Shown here in pieces: positions 24,931 to 36,084 of a stretch of 36,512 bases of DNA (its first letter is position 1; each line of letters begins with the position of its first letter). This DNA is from Solicoccozyma terricola (Eukaryota > Basidiomycota > Tremellomycetes > Filobasidiales > Piskurozymaceae). The stretch spans positions 783,257 through 819,768 of the forward strand of contig BCLD01000014.1 of the NCBI GenBank assembly GCA_001600875.1, in the 5' to 3' direction. A program made the translations under genes and the position numbers. Below the pieces are notes generated by a model that did not search any database, was not told the DNA's origin, and saw nothing but the letters and a program-made list of their open reading frames with translations.

Positions 24931-25175
24931 GGGGGGGGAAGGAGTGATTGTCATTGCATGATTTCCCTAATGAGTTCAGTACCTCGACGGGGCGGTACCG
25001 TCAATGCAAAAAAAAAAAAAATGTTAAATGTAAACCCAATCCAATCATCCGATGCAATCAACTACAAATCAATACACTATTCGAATGTTCTACTAAATCC
25101 GGTCGGTCTTCCCGTTGGTAAGAATCGAACGGACGTCTGTTCCCTTCCTCTCCCCCTGACTTTTAACCCCCTCGC
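24931..25175. other. Convergent 3' spacer LIP2 / NDUFA2
   Basis: 245 nt with a G8 run, an A14 run (25008-25021) and no coding signal. The A run is genomic and sits far from any stop codon in the right orientation for a processed pseudogene, so I read it as simple sequence. Confidence 0.35.
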
Positions 25176-25509
25176 TCAACCCCTTGCAACAAGCTCTGAA
25201 ACTTTCTGTTCAACTTCCTTTGCTGAAAGGTCAGCAAGTGAGATTTGAGATTCTTGACCTCGTTCTGGTGATAGGGGGGTAAAAGGGAAAGATATTTGGT
25301 GATTGATTCGATGTGTGACGGGGGATGGGATTGCATGGGAATGGTGTGGATCAGTACAACATATTTTACCCATACTTCACCAACGTTCTCCCCACTCCTC
25401 ACCAAATCTAGCAAACACCCTCGGTTCAACACCTCTAGCTTCTCTTATCAGGACTTTGAGATCTGGATTAGATGATTTAATCTTTGGATATGATGCGATG
25501 ATGAATTGG
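25176..25509 (-). CDS. NDUFA2: NADH dehydrogenase subunit NDUFA2/B8 (5' part missing in gap)
   Basis: Thioredoxin-fold accessory subunit of respiratory complex I. Two exons are visible on the minus strand: 25509-25403 and 25264-25176. They encode QFIIASYPKIKSSNPDLKVL, IREARGVEPRVFARFERG and a C-terminus ending SAKEVEQKVSELVARG. The family signature is FI...YP.IK..NP.L..LIREA.G..P...AR. The N-terminal exon(s) with the conserved Cys/Ser region should lie in the 495-nt run of N. The visible exon begins at an acceptor (GCTACAG) preceded by C18 in the sense strand, after which the sequence is lost. Divergent from the BQT4-like gene. Confidence 0.88.
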
Positions 25510-25534
25510 CTGTAGCGGGGGGGGGGGGGGGGGG

Positions 25535-26029
25535 NNNNNNNNNNNNNNNNNNNNNNNNNNNNNNNNNNNNNNNNNNNNNNNNNNNNNNNNNNNNNNNNNN
25601 NNNNNNNNNNNNNNNNNNNNNNNNNNNNNNNNNNNNNNNNNNNNNNNNNNNNNNNNNNNNNNNNNNNNNNNNNNNNNNNNNNNNNNNNNNNNNNNNNNNN
25701 NNNNNNNNNNNNNNNNNNNNNNNNNNNNNNNNNNNNNNNNNNNNNNNNNNNNNNNNNNNNNNNNNNNNNNNNNNNNNNNNNNNNNNNNNNNNNNNNNNNN
25801 NNNNNNNNNNNNNNNNNNNNNNNNNNNNNNNNNNNNNNNNNNNNNNNNNNNNNNNNNNNNNNNNNNNNNNNNNNNNNNNNNNNNNNNNNNNNNNNNNNNN
25901 NNNNNNNNNNNNNNNNNNNNNNNNNNNNNNNNNNNNNNNNNNNNNNNNNNNNNNNNNNNNNNNNNNNNNNNNNNNNNNNNNNNNNNNNNNNNNNNNNNNN
26001 NNNNNNNNNNNNNNNNNNNNNNNNNNNNN
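25535..26029. other. Assembly gap (495 N) flanked by homopolymers
   Basis: Left flank is G18 (25517-25534), right flank is C8 (26030-26037). The gap should contain the first exon(s) of NDUFA2 and the shared promoter with the BQT4-like gene. The N count may be an estimate. Confidence 0.95.
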
Positions 26030-26043
26030 CCCCCCCCACCACC

Positions 26044-29000
26044 ATGCCAGCAGTACACAGAGTCCCAGCAGTATCCGGCGCAGACGCAGTCGAACCACCA
26101 CCAGCATACCAATCCATCGCATTCTCCGTCGCACCAGGGAACAGACCACTCTTACCCGCAGACAAGAGGAATGGGTATCTGAACCACGCTCCAACGCAGA
26201 ATGATCCAGATGCACTCGTCGTAAAGTTTCAAACTATAGTCAGAGAGGAGAGGGAGATTGTCGTTGGCAGGTTGAAGATTCCGACGGTGAGTTCCGCGAG
26301 CGCGAGCGCGAGCGTAGCGAGCATTGACTCGCGAGCGAAGCGAGCATTCTCCGGCGAGCGTAGCGAGCACTCTCCGGCGAGCATAGCGAGCATTGACTTG
26401 CGAGCGAAGCGAGCATTCGTCGGCGAGCGCAGCGAGCACTCTCTCGCGAGCACTCTCTCGCGAGCACTCTCTCGCGAGCACTCTCTCGCGAGCACTCTCT
26501 CGCGAGCATAGCGAGCACTGTCGCGCGAGCATAGCGAGCATTCTTGTCTTCAGTCTTCGCGAGTGAAGCGAGTAATCACTCACTCCCTAGCAAAGCAATC
26601 CCTCATTTCCTCCGTCTTCGCGAGCACTTGTTGCGAGTGAGACTACTGGGCGAAAGAGACGAACCCCCGATTATCTCGTCTTCCGTTTGCTGATTGAATC
26701 TCCCCCCCCTCCCCAACCCCCTCCCCGCACCAACCCCCGGTCACTCCCCTAGCAACTCTCTCATCCTCCACATGAACATGCTTTCATTCTTAGGAGGTAT
26801 GATACAGGGGCTATATCCGTAACGACAATGTACAAGGCAGCGTTCCCGCTTGCTACGCCAGAGGAGGAGGAGAGGGAGATGAAGTGGGTGAGTAGTGAGC
26901 GTAGCGAGCATCGACTCCCTGAGCGCAGCGAAGAATACCACGCGAACGTAGTGAGCACTCTCTCCCTGAGCGTAGCGAGGAATACGTCGCGAACGTAGTG
27001 AGCAAGTCTCTCTTCGTGAGCGCAGCGAAGAACATCTTGCGAGCGTAGCGAGCATTCGCTCCCTGAGCGTAGCGAGCATTTGATCCCGGAGCGTAGCGAA
27101 GAACATCTCGCGAACGTAGTGAGCAATGTTCCTTCGCGTAGCGAAGAATACTCTTCTTTAGAGCGCAGAGAGCAATCATTTCCTTCGCCTTGCTCGCGTC
27201 AGCGAACACTTATCCCTTCGCGTAGCAAAGGACTGTTTGTCTTGCCGTGATTAGCGAAGGAAATCCCTTCTTTGCGAGCGCAGGGAGCTCTTGTTTCCTT
27301 GCGTAGCAGGAAAAGACTCTTGTCTTCCTGAACTTAGTAAGGAGTCTTTGTTTTTTTGGGGAGCGCAGCGAGTATTGAGCCCCGTTGCATAACGAATGAC
27401 TCTTGCTAGCGTTAGTGACTTCTTACTTCCGCGAGCGCACCGACGGAAATCTTCTCTCGCGAAACCAATGAACAATACTCTCTTCGCTACGGAAGAGAGT
27501 ACTGTCCCTTCCGTTAACGTAGTGAACCGAACGCTGTTTCCGGGGCGCAGCGAGCATTCATTCCTTGACGTAGCGAAAGACCAGTGTCTCCCTGATACTC
27601 CCCGCGACGAGTGGTACTCCCTCTCTGGTCTCTTCCAGTGCAACGAGCAATGCTCTCTTCTCGTGAAGATATTGAGCGAGCGCCTTCCTTTTTCCCGGTT
27701 GTGAGACCATGTAGTGGAGAAATGGGACAACATCGGGGTGTTTCACATCCATTACACCTCGATTGTTCGATTTTTGGCTTCTGGTCACACAAATACCTCT
27801 CATGCACGTCGTGCGGGGGATGCAATGAGCATTAGCGAGTGTAGCGAGCGAGCTTTTCATTTTTGGGAATACATGCGCGAGTTTGGCGACCACGCATCGG
27901 AGTCATGCTTTGCAAAGTACGTCGCGAGCTGCGATCAGGATGTTCGGCCATCCGAGCGTATGCGAGTACTATGACTGGATGGTGGGAGTTGGGATAGGTT
28001 GGGCATTCGAATGGCCGGGTATCTCATACGATCGCGACTTTCTCATCAGGGGATGGGTGTTTCGGGAAGGGGTCAGTGATCATTCCGGATCATCAGGCTC
28101 TACCCCGCGGAGACCTTCAACCGACTCGTTGGTCGAGTGTCAGAGCATGATTATATCTCTTGCGGAGACATCAATCGTGGCATCCCGTACTGATATTAGT
28201 CCGCTTCGTTGTAACCCCTCCCAGATCAAATCAAGTTTCGATATGAACGGCATGAATGGATCGAGGACTTGTCATGCTGTAAAGTTGGCTGGTAATTGGT
28301 GAGTAATTGGCGCAGAAATTATATGGGTACCGCACATGTCTGATAGACGTAACCCACCGGTCACAGGATCCCTCCCACTCTCGCTACTCATCTCGCTCCC
28401 GCTTACAAGCTCTCTCCGTGGATTGATGTGGGTGTTTCTTGTCCCTCCCTCAATCCGTATATCTATTCGGAGCGCTGACCTTGTTTGGCATGTCCTTTCC
28501 AGGCCATGGCTCGCGCCAACCCGGAGCCCGGAGTCGCTTACCGCAAATCTCAACGATCTCAGATGGCCGCCGAGCAAGTCGCTGTCAATCGCGCTCGATT
28601 CGAGGAGGAGCAGCGTGCCCAGCCGACGGCTGCTACCGAGGCGGCTCCCGCTCCTGCCTCCAACATCCACCTCGCTCCACCAGTGACGACGTCCACTCGC
28701 GCATCTCCTCGTCGTGCTGCAGCTCGTCTCGCCGGTGAGACTTCCACTGGCGCTCCTGCTCCGAAGCGATCCCGCGTGTCGCGTGACTCGTCCGCTCAGC
28801 AGGATGAACCTGCCGATACCGATGCCACCGCCACCGCCACCGCCACCGCCGACCCATCCTCTGAAACCATCTCCGTTACTCTCCAATCCGTCACCGAGAT
28901 CCGCGCACCCACCGGTACTGCCATCGACGCCGAAGCTCAGATCGCTGAATCAAAGGCGTTGGTGATGCGAGTCAAGGAGGAGGCTTTGGCGCGCTCGCGT

Positions 29001-29306
29001 GCTGGCGAATCGGCCGAAGACATGGGTTTGGTCGAGCCATCTTCGTCGTCGTCGTCCAATATCAGAGGACTCAAACGAACTTCTGAAATTGCCGAGTCTG
29101 AGACGTCTGGATTCGTAGGCGGCGTCGCTCCAACCTCTTCTATAGTCAAATCCGCTCTCAAACCGACCACCGAAGCAGCTCGTGTTATCGCTGGTAATCG
29201 TCGTATCGTGAATCCCGAGGTGGCAGTTCGTCGTCAGCTTGCATGGGGTGGTTTGGCGTTTGGTGCGGGTGTGGCATTGACGTATTTGGCCGGTTCGTTC
29301 TTCTGA
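26044..29306 (+). CDS. BQT4-like APSES/KilA-N protein with C-terminal membrane anchor
   Basis: Exons: 26044-26286, 26753-26887, 28225-28298, 28367-28427, 28503-29306; 438 aa. The first ~180 residues form an APSES/KilA-N-like domain: VGRLKIPT, FILRRYDTGAISVTTMYKAA, EEEEREMKW, AVKLAGNWIPPTLATHLA. A long Ser/Ala/Thr-rich, basic/acidic linker with PKRSRVSRDS follows. The protein ends in one hydrophobic span (LAWGGLAFGAGVALTYLAGS), four residues from the C-terminus. This domain order matches fission yeast Bqt4, which holds telomeres at the inner nuclear membrane; Bqt4 function here is inference. Introns 1 (466 nt) and 2 (1337 nt) are packed with hairpin repeats. Exon 4 is closed at GTGGGT (28428), the donor that preserves phase. 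Confidence 0.72.
26296..26580 (+). repeat. Hairpin-repeat array in BQT4-like intron 1
   Basis: Starts within 10 nt of the donor. Six or more cores are spaced 23 nt apart (15-nt core plus 8-nt spacers such as ATTGACTC, ATTCTCCG, ACTCTCCG). Loops are GTA, GAA, ATA and GCA. All use G5/C11. Five copies of a 14-nt repeat based on the palindrome CTCGCGAG follow (about 26437-26508). Confidence 0.9.
26895..27660 (+). repeat. Degenerate hairpin-repeat array in BQT4-like intron 2
   Basis: Starts 7 nt after the donor. Cores such as GCGAACGTAGTGAGC occur with outer-stem variants (CTGAGCGTAGCGAGG and CTGAGCGCAGCGAAG), in which outer pairs change in compensating fashion. After about 27200 the units decay and merge into unremarkable sequence (27660-28224), where I see no exon or family. 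The intron is 1337 nt, the longest in the window. Confidence 0.85.
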
Positions 29307-29989
29307 GGGGCAGGGACGTTGGTGGGGGGGAGGGGGGGGAGGGTTCGTGTAAATTAGGTGAGTTTGGGAGAGTACAAGAGGTGGTTCTTGTAGAATGCTG
29401 ATCGTGGTGGTATGGTAATTCCAACAGCCGTAGTGTAACTTGTCTATAGGTAGCTTAAATCCTTTGATTAAGTTTCTCCCACCAGGTAGTCGGTGGGCGG
29501 AAAATTCTTACGGTAGTTTTCCAGTACGTAGTGGGCGGACGATGGGGTGCGCTGAAGTGGTAGACGGTGGACGGAGGCGGTCACGTTTGGAGTTGGAAGA
29601 GAGAACGAATGGGTCTCGAATGGAAATGACACGGCGGGGGTTGGTTGCATCGATGGTAAGCGAAGCGGGTACGACGAACTGTCCCATCCTCCTCTCTCTC
29701 TCCCCCATTTCCCTCTTGTTTCTCCCCATTTCGGCCCATTTCCCCATCCCGATCCCTCCACACTCCCCCCTCTGTAGTCTGCTACTAGACAGTGAACGTG
29801 TTGCTTCGAATTAGCTATTGGTTGACAGTAATGTAGAAGAATATTCCATCATCTCCTACTTTTTTTTTAGTGGCGAATTTGGAATCACGTGCGGAATGGG
29901 ATGGAATGGACTCGGACAAAGTTCGTTCAACCACCACCAGTCACCACCAGTCACCAGTCACCAGTCACCACCACCACTCCTGCACCACC
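29307..29989. promoter_or_regulatory. Spacer and promoter upstream of ADE1
   Basis: 683 nt. It has G-rich sequence after the BQT4-like stop, C/T-rich patches (about 29685-29770), one CACGTG (29885-29890) and a direct repeat of CACCAGT units (about 29934-29970) just before the ADE1 ATG. Open frames here show no family resemblance. Confidence 0.4.
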
Positions 29990-31467
29990 ATGTCATCCAC
30001 ACTCACTCACACATCCCTACCCAAGCTCACTCGGATCGCACAAGGAAAAGTCCGCGACATCTACGCTCTTCCCGATCAACAGGATGAGGACAAGCTACTT
30101 TTCGTAGCTACAGATAGGATCAGTGCTTTTGATATCATTATGGAGAATGTGAGTCGTGGTGGAGAGAACCGGGGCCGGCCGACACATCAGGGACCGTCTC
30201 TGATTTTCACGATGTGGGACTTTTCTTCCATTACTCCTTCACTTCCTTCTTCCCAGGGCATTCCAGGAAAAGGAGCTCTTCTCACCAAGCTCTCCCTATT
30301 CTGGTTTCAAAAACTACAACACATAATCCCAAACCACGTCATCGCTCCATCTATCCCTACATCTACATCGTCTTCGTCGCCGTCGTCGTCATCGCCATCT
30401 GTAGATGTGAATGAATGGATTGGGTTTCCATCGTTGTTGGATGAATATAAAGATCAATTGGAAGGTAGGAGTATGATTGTTAAGAAGTGTGAAGTTATCA
30501 AGGTTGAAGCTATCGTACGGGGTTACATCACTGGTGCGTGCGTCGTGGTAGAGTGGGATGGGATGGGGGTGGGGTGTGACGAAGTCGAGAGATTCAATGA
30601 TCTGGATTCCAAGAAATTAGGTCTTGGTTTCTTGAGGAGCTGATCATGTCCCTCCCCCCCCCCCCCCCTGCTCTCCACAGGCTCTGCATGGTCTGAATAC
30701 AAGAAATCACAAACCGTACACGGTATTCCTATGCCATCGGGTTTACAAGAATCAGAAAAATTCCCTGTACCTATCTTCACTCCTTCTACGAAAGCTGATT
30801 TAGGTGAACATGATGAGAATATACATCCTGATAAGGGTGAGTGCGGCGAGGGGGGTGAATGTAACGACTGCTTTTGTGAAAACTGATGTTCCCCGGGGCG
30901 TTTTTTCTTTTTCTTCTTCTTCTTCTTTTCATCGCTGTTAAACGGGGCGATATTCAGTCAAGGATATTTGCGGAGAGAAGCTCGCAAAGCAGATTGAAGA
31001 GGTTGCATTGAAGCTTTATAGTGAGTTTGCGGGTAATCATCATCTGGAATGCATTTGAAATGACCTCCGGCCCCGTCCTTTTCTCCACCCCCCACTCTTC
31101 CCTTTCTCTTCCACCAGCCGAAGCAGCCGACTATGCACTTACCCGTGGTATCATCCTCGCCGATACCAAATTCGAATTCGGTTTATTACCATCCCCCGCC
31201 TCGGACACATCTGCATCATCATCAACAACAACCACCACACCAACTCTAATCCTCATCGACGAAGTACTCACCCCTGATTCATCTCGATACTGGTCTGCTG
31301 AGACATATGTTGTTGGTAAATCCCAAGACTCGTTTGATAAACAGTATGTGAGGGATTGGTTGATCAAGGAAGGGAAGAGGAATGTTGAAGGTGTAAAGTT
31401 ACCGGATGATGTTGTTGTTGGTACTGCGAGAAAGTATCAAGAGGCGGTGGACAAGTTGATGGGGTGA
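29990..31467 (+). CDS. ADE1: SAICAR synthetase (phosphoribosylaminoimidazole-succinocarboxamide synthase)
   Basis: Purine biosynthesis: joins CAIR with aspartate using ATP. Exons: 29990-30148, 30257-30533, 30681-30836, 30958-31020, 31118-31467; 334 aa, somewhat longer than yeast Ade1 (306). Motifs: GKVRDIYAL near the start, [67 protein letters not shown] and the catalytic-site [14 protein letters not shown]. Two low-complexity inserts account for the extra length: Ser-rich ([10 protein letters not shown]) and Thr-rich ([10 protein letters not shown]). The start was chosen at 29990 because upstream in-frame codons encode only HQSPVTSH-like repeat peptides. Intron 2 has C15 after the branch-like GCTGATC. 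Confidence 0.95.
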
Positions 31468-31727
31468 GCGGGGGGTGGGGGGTGAATGTTATATCGAGGA
31501 TGACGTAATGCATTCACTTCGGTGGCGACAAAGGTATACACGTCATTGTAGAGAGCAAAAAGGGGAGGGAATTGATTACGTAATACCACCAATACATTGC
31601 CTGTACCGCGGATTTGCATTGATTAATTACGTAATTCACACCCAGAGCCACCGGTGCAACACCTCGCTAATCGATCGAACCAACTCAATCCCACCCCCCT
31701 CTTCATATTCCTCGCAACAACCAAAAA
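31468..31727 (+). promoter_or_regulatory. RCF1 promoter with three TKACGTAA sites
   Basis: 260 nt. TGACGTAA at 31501-31508 and TTACGTAA at 31576-31583 and 31627-31634, within about 230 nt upstream of the RCF1 ATG. These are bZIP half-site pairs (Yap/CREB-like). A fourth such site precedes HIS5. Confidence 0.5.
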
Positions 31728-32606
31728 ATGCCTTCATCTACAGCCATGGAAGGTGGTGAGCATGACAACTATGTCTCTTACGGATGGAAAAAGTGTAAAC
31801 AGCAGCCATTAGTTCCGATCGGTGAGTTTGTTACAGCCCATTTGGGAGGGGGGGAATCCTCTCCATTGCAAACCTGACACCCCCGCCCCCCCCCTCCTCT
31901 CCCCCCTCTCCCTTCCTGTCAATCAGGTGTTCTGGCTACTTGTGTTGCCCTTATTGGAGCTACTAGGTCACTGCGATCAGGCAATCAAGCTCAATTTCAA
32001 AAGTATTTAAGGCTACGAGTAGCGTGAGTGTGGAGTTGGAGTTGGAGTTGGAAAGACGGGAAGAGGGAAGTTGCGGGGTCCCTTGGGGTGTCATTATATG
32101 ACAAAACGGGCACTGGGGAACTTGAGACACCGTAACATTGACTGATGGAGAGTGTGATTCGCATATTAACCCTGCGCTCTTCCCCCCTCCCCCTACCCAA
32201 AACACGCAGAGCACAAGCAGTAACAGTCGTTGCAGCTGTAGCTGGTACTTTCCTTCTCACTGACAAACCAGCCAAATTGAAAGAATCTCGACATCGAGCA
32301 TTAACAGGACAACTTCCAATTGATCCGACTTCCCAATCGATCGTAGAACCACCACCACCAATTACCCTACCTGCTTCTGAAATACAATACGCGACGACGG
32401 ATAGACCATCTGTTACACCTTCACAACGAGGTAAAATCTCAACAAGAGCATTAAGACAATCTCAGAGTGTTTCACAGGCTCAAAAGGAGGAAGGAGAAGG
32501 AGTGGGTGGACAGGTGGGAGGAGGAAGGATGAGAGTGAGTGATTTCACGAGGAGGTTGGGAGAGGCGGAGAGGTTACAGGCGGAGATGGATGGGGTTAAG
32601 GGGTAG
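31728..32606 (+). CDS. RCF1: Respiratory supercomplex factor 1 (HIG1 domain)
   Basis: Inner mitochondrial membrane protein that helps cytochrome c oxidase join supercomplexes. Exons: 31728-31821, 31927-32023, 32210-32606; 195 aa. The HIG1 domain spans about 20-85: KKCKQQPLVPIGVLATCVAL (first span) and the (Q/I)X3(R/H)XRX3Q-like QKYLRLRVAAQAVTVV, then a second span VVAAVAGTFLL. The C-terminal half is charged and polar (SVSQAQKEEGEGVGGQ), as in fungal Rcf1. The ATG was taken at 31728; a second in-frame ATG six codons on would also work. Confidence 0.93.
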
Positions 32607-33468
32607 GGTGGGTAGGGGTGGTATGGTGGTAGGGTAGGATGGGGCAGAAGAGACGGGAGAGGCCGGGGGGGGGAGAGGGACACCCGTGGCATTAGGCTAC
32701 TGTTGTAATTTTTTTTGCTGTTCAAACGACCGCTCTCTCATGCACGCATGGTTGGAATACGTGCCATTGGTGGCCATCACCCCCAAATGGTTGACGGGGG
32801 TCTGCTCGTTCCATCTGGTTTTGTAAGTGTCCTTGCAACAGTCGGCGGGGGGGGGGGGGGGGGGGAAAAAAAACCCCCCCCCCTGTGATGGTGGTGATAT
32901 GCCACCGGTAATGACGGCGGAGAATGGGTTTGGTATAGGTTTGGTGGAAGCTGACTGTTCTTCGTTCCTGATATTCTGTTATTCCGTTTAAATGATGGTT
33001 TATTAGGACCGTCTGGTGTGGGGTGGAATGTGGATGTTCCCCATGGTAGTGGTGGTTATATTAGTAGTGCGGGCAAACGCCCGGGGGGGGGGGGATCAAA
33101 ACCAAAACCACAACCCGTCGACACATGGCAAAACCGTACCAAAGGTCTCGAGATTAAACGATGTTCTTTTTTTTTGGTTTCTTTTTCCTTTCCGTCCAAT
33201 CACATGTTCCCCCGCGGATCGCATCAGATCGTGTAGCATGGGTTATCAATATACAGAGACAGACAGACAGACAGAGAGGGAATTGTGAGGGGAATTGAAG
33301 GGGGACGGGGTTTTTCCCAAAAGATTTGATGATTACGTAATCACATCGCAACTCCAACTCACTGACTCGCTCTCACCTCGGTACAACAGCACTCTACAAC
33401 GTCCCAATTCACAAGACCACCACCACCACCACCACCCCGGCCCCCCCTCCCCCTCACCCTTCCCCATC
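32607..33468. other. RCF1-HIS5 spacer; possible unresolved small gene
   Basis: 862 nt. It contains a G run abutting A and C runs (about 32848-32883), likely an unreliable junction. Between 32748 and about 33170 there are pieces with exon-like character: an ATG exon encoding MVGIRAIGGHHPQMVDGG up to a GTAAGT donor at 32823, and a block encoding GPSGVGWNVDVPHGSGGY after a TTATTAG acceptor at about 33006. I cannot join them into a known protein. The HIS5-proximal part holds a GACA repeat (about 33258-33277) and the palindrome GATTACGTAATC (33331-33342). Confidence 0.35.
33331..33342. promoter_or_regulatory. bZIP-type palindrome upstream of HIS5
   Basis: GATTACGTAATC, perfect 12-nt palindrome with TTACGTAA core, 127 nt upstream of the HIS5 start. 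Amino-acid biosynthetic genes in fungi are often under bZIP control (Gcn4/Cpc1), but the classical Gcn4 site is TGACTCA, so the factor is unknown. Confidence 0.45.
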
Positions 33469-35333
33469 ATGCCAATCCTAGGCGTCAAAGAACCAGGCCC
33501 GTCCAAGCCCGCTCACTTCGACCTCGAGCGTATCCTGCGTCCCAACATCCTCTCTCTCGCACCTTACAGATGTGCTCGAGACGATTACGACTCGGGTATC
33601 CTACTCGATGCTAATGAGAATGCGATAGGTCCTGCGCTACCTGCTCTAAAAAAGATGGTGGAGAAGACAACGAAGACGACAACGACGACAACGCCGCCGT
33701 CGTCGAATGGAGATGTTGGAACCCCCCCACCAGCAGACTCGATCTTGAACCTCGATCAGGAACAATTGGCAGGATTGAATCGTTATCCATCACCGACTCA
33801 CGATGATCTTCGACGGTTGATCGCTGACGTTCGTGGAGTACCATCGGAACACTGGGTATTCCTCGGTGTAGGAAGCGATGAAGTCATTGATTTGCTGTTC
33901 AGAGTGTCGTGTGTCCCCGGAAAGGATGTAGTCATCGTTACTCCACCGTCGTATGGGATGTACAACGTTACGGCGGATGTGAATGATATAGGCGTGGTCA
34001 AGGTGCCGTTGATTACAGAAGGAGGGAGGTTTGAGGTGGATGAGAAGGAGGTGAGTGCCGAGACGTGCGAGCGTGCGAGCGAAGCGAGCAATCATTTCTT
34101 CGCGGAGCGAAGATCAATGATTCCGTTAGGGTAGGGAGCTCTTCTGCCGCGAGCGAAGTGAGCAGTTCTCCTGAGCCGAGCGAAGATCGGCTCCCGTTAG
34201 GAAGCTCTTCTTCCGCCGCGACCCGAAGTGAGCAATTCCTCTGAGCGAAGAAAAAGTCCATTTCTTCTTGAGCGAAGCGAGGCGATCGATCCTTCTCTTC
34301 GCAGACGGAAAACTACCGTCTTTGGAGAGTGTAGGCGAGCATCACTCCTCGTCTCTGCGAACGTAGCGAGTTTTAAATCTGTCCGAAGGCCGTGACCTTG
34401 CATGTGCAGCGAGCACGCGTATAAGGACCTACCGTCTTGCGGGCGTAGCGAATCACTTTACATTTTCCACGTAGCAAACGACATCGAGTTGCGTAGCGTA
34501 AATGGCTCTTCAGCTGATCCTCGAATTCGACCCCCGCCCCCCACTCCCACCCCCAGCTCTCCGCAGCGTTCGCTAAATACCCATCCGCCAAGCTCCTCTT
34601 CCTCTGCTCGCCCGGCAACCCAACTGGAACACTCATCCCGCTGTCGACCATCAAGCGGATCGCTGAAGATCCGACTTACAAGGGTATCATCGTCGTTGAC
34701 GAGGCATACATTGACTTTTCGCCAGAGGGATCGAGTGCAGTCGAGCTCGTCAAAGAGTACGCGAACGTCTGCGTTTGTCAGACGTTGAGTAAAGGGTTTG
34801 GATTGGCCGGTATCAGGTGAGGTGGTTGCTGTTTCCTATTCAGACTGGCCGCGCCGAACCGAACCTAAACGACACGCCGCCTGCTTCTCAGACTCGGCTT
34901 TGCTCTCGCATCACCACCTCTTGTGCAAATTCTTTCCAACACCAAAGCGCCATATAACATTGCGAAACCGACGGCATCCTTGGCTTTATCAGCTCTATCA
35001 CCCTCTGGTCTGTCTGTTCTCGATACCAACATCCGCCAACTCATTCAATCCCGCAAAGATCTGAGTATCGCCCTCAAGACCATCCCTTCGATCGGTCGGA
35101 TTCTCGGTGGAAACCACGCCAATTTCCTCCTCGTCGAGGTATTGGAATCTCCAGGTGGCAAAGCGAGCAACTCGAGGGCGGTGGCAGTGTATAAGAAGAT
35201 GGCGGAAGAGTTGGGTGTCGTCGTTCGGTTTAGAGGGAATGAGTTGGGGTGTGAGGGGTGTTTGAGGATCACGGTTGGGACAAAGAACGAATGTGATGCA
35301 GTGGTGGACACGTTGAGAGGGTTGTTGCAGTGA
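33469..35333 (+). CDS. HIS5: Histidinol-phosphate aminotransferase
   Basis: PLP-dependent class I/II aminotransferase of histidine synthesis. Exons: 33469-34050, 34557-34816, 34892-35333; 427 aa. Motifs: LERILRPNILSLAPYRCARD, LLDANENAIGP, LNRYPSPTHDDLR, FLGVGSDEVIDLL, CSPGNPTGT, VVDEAYIDFSP, the PLP-lysine region QTLSKGFGLAGIRLGFA, and a C-terminal R(F)RGNELGCEGCLRITVGT. A Thr/Pro-rich insert after KKMVEK makes it longer than yeast His5 (385 aa). Intron 1 (506 nt) is a hairpin-repeat array; without it the exons join seamlessly (FEVDEKE/LSAAFAKYPSAK). Confidence 0.95.
34066..34500 (+). repeat. Degenerate hairpin-repeat array in HIS5 intron 1
   Basis: Begins about 20 nt after the donor with GCGAGCGAAGCGAGC (34076-34090). 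It contains two decayed copies of the double-hairpin module seen in RIP1 and LIP2 introns (CTTCGCGGAGCGAAG at about 34098 and GGCTCCCGTTAGGAAGCT near 34190). It then fades into fragments (GCGAACGTAGCGAG near 34357). Orientation is the same as HIS5. Confidence 0.85.
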
Positions 35334-35586
35334 GGTGGGAGGATGGATGGATGCTAGATTGTAGACTTTTCGTACATGTTATAGAATGGCATCCAGCCGC
35401 CGCAGCCGCCGCAGCCGGGAAAACCCTGCGATCATAACTGTTACAGGGTGTTTATTTGCTCCGCCCTCACCATCCTCAGCACCACACCTCGGGATATCCG
35501 CTGAATAATAACATGACAAGGCTTCGCCGCCTTTGCAAAAAAAGTACAAGAAAGTATCTTCTATCCTCCACCCGAGTCGGCCATCA

Positions 35587-36025
35587 TCACTTGGCAGCGT
35601 TATAACACTTGATCAAATCCTCCACATCGTCCTTTGATCCGAGGAACACTGGAAGACGCTGGTGGATATCTGTAGGTTGAACGTCCAGGATTCGCTGTGT
35701 ACCAGTCGTGGCTACACCACCAGCCTGTTCGGTGAGGAAAGCCATTGGGAATGCTTCGTATAAGATACGAAGTTTGCCGTTCGGGCTCTTCTTGTCACCG
35801 GGGTAACCAAAGATGCCTCCGTATAGGAGGGTCCTGTGCCTGTATGATGAGAAAGGCCGTCGGGATGTCAATTCGCCAGGTTCGTTTCGTATATCCGACT
35901 CGTTCCACCCTCCGACTCACACATCGGCGACCATTGAACCAATGTACCTCGAACTGTACGGTGAGCCTGTCTTTGGGTACTTGATCGACTCGAGGTAGTC
36001 GAGAGTGGGTTGATGGCTGTGGCGC

Positions 36026-36084
<59 letters not shown>

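Noticed and set aside
25120..25150. tRNA T-arm-like word (TTCGATTC on the minus strand)
   Set aside because: The flanking 5-nt arms do not pair and no acceptor or anticodon stem could be built around it.
25377..26215. Open frames spanning the N gap
   Set aside because: Unknown bases were read as open codons. Only the flanks are real (NDUFA2 on the minus strand, the BQT4-like start on the plus strand).
27250..27974. Open frames in BQT4-like intron 2 as a separate gene or transposon remnant
   Set aside because: No transposase or reverse-transcriptase motifs, no terminal repeats or target duplications seen, and frames overlap decayed hairpin repeats.
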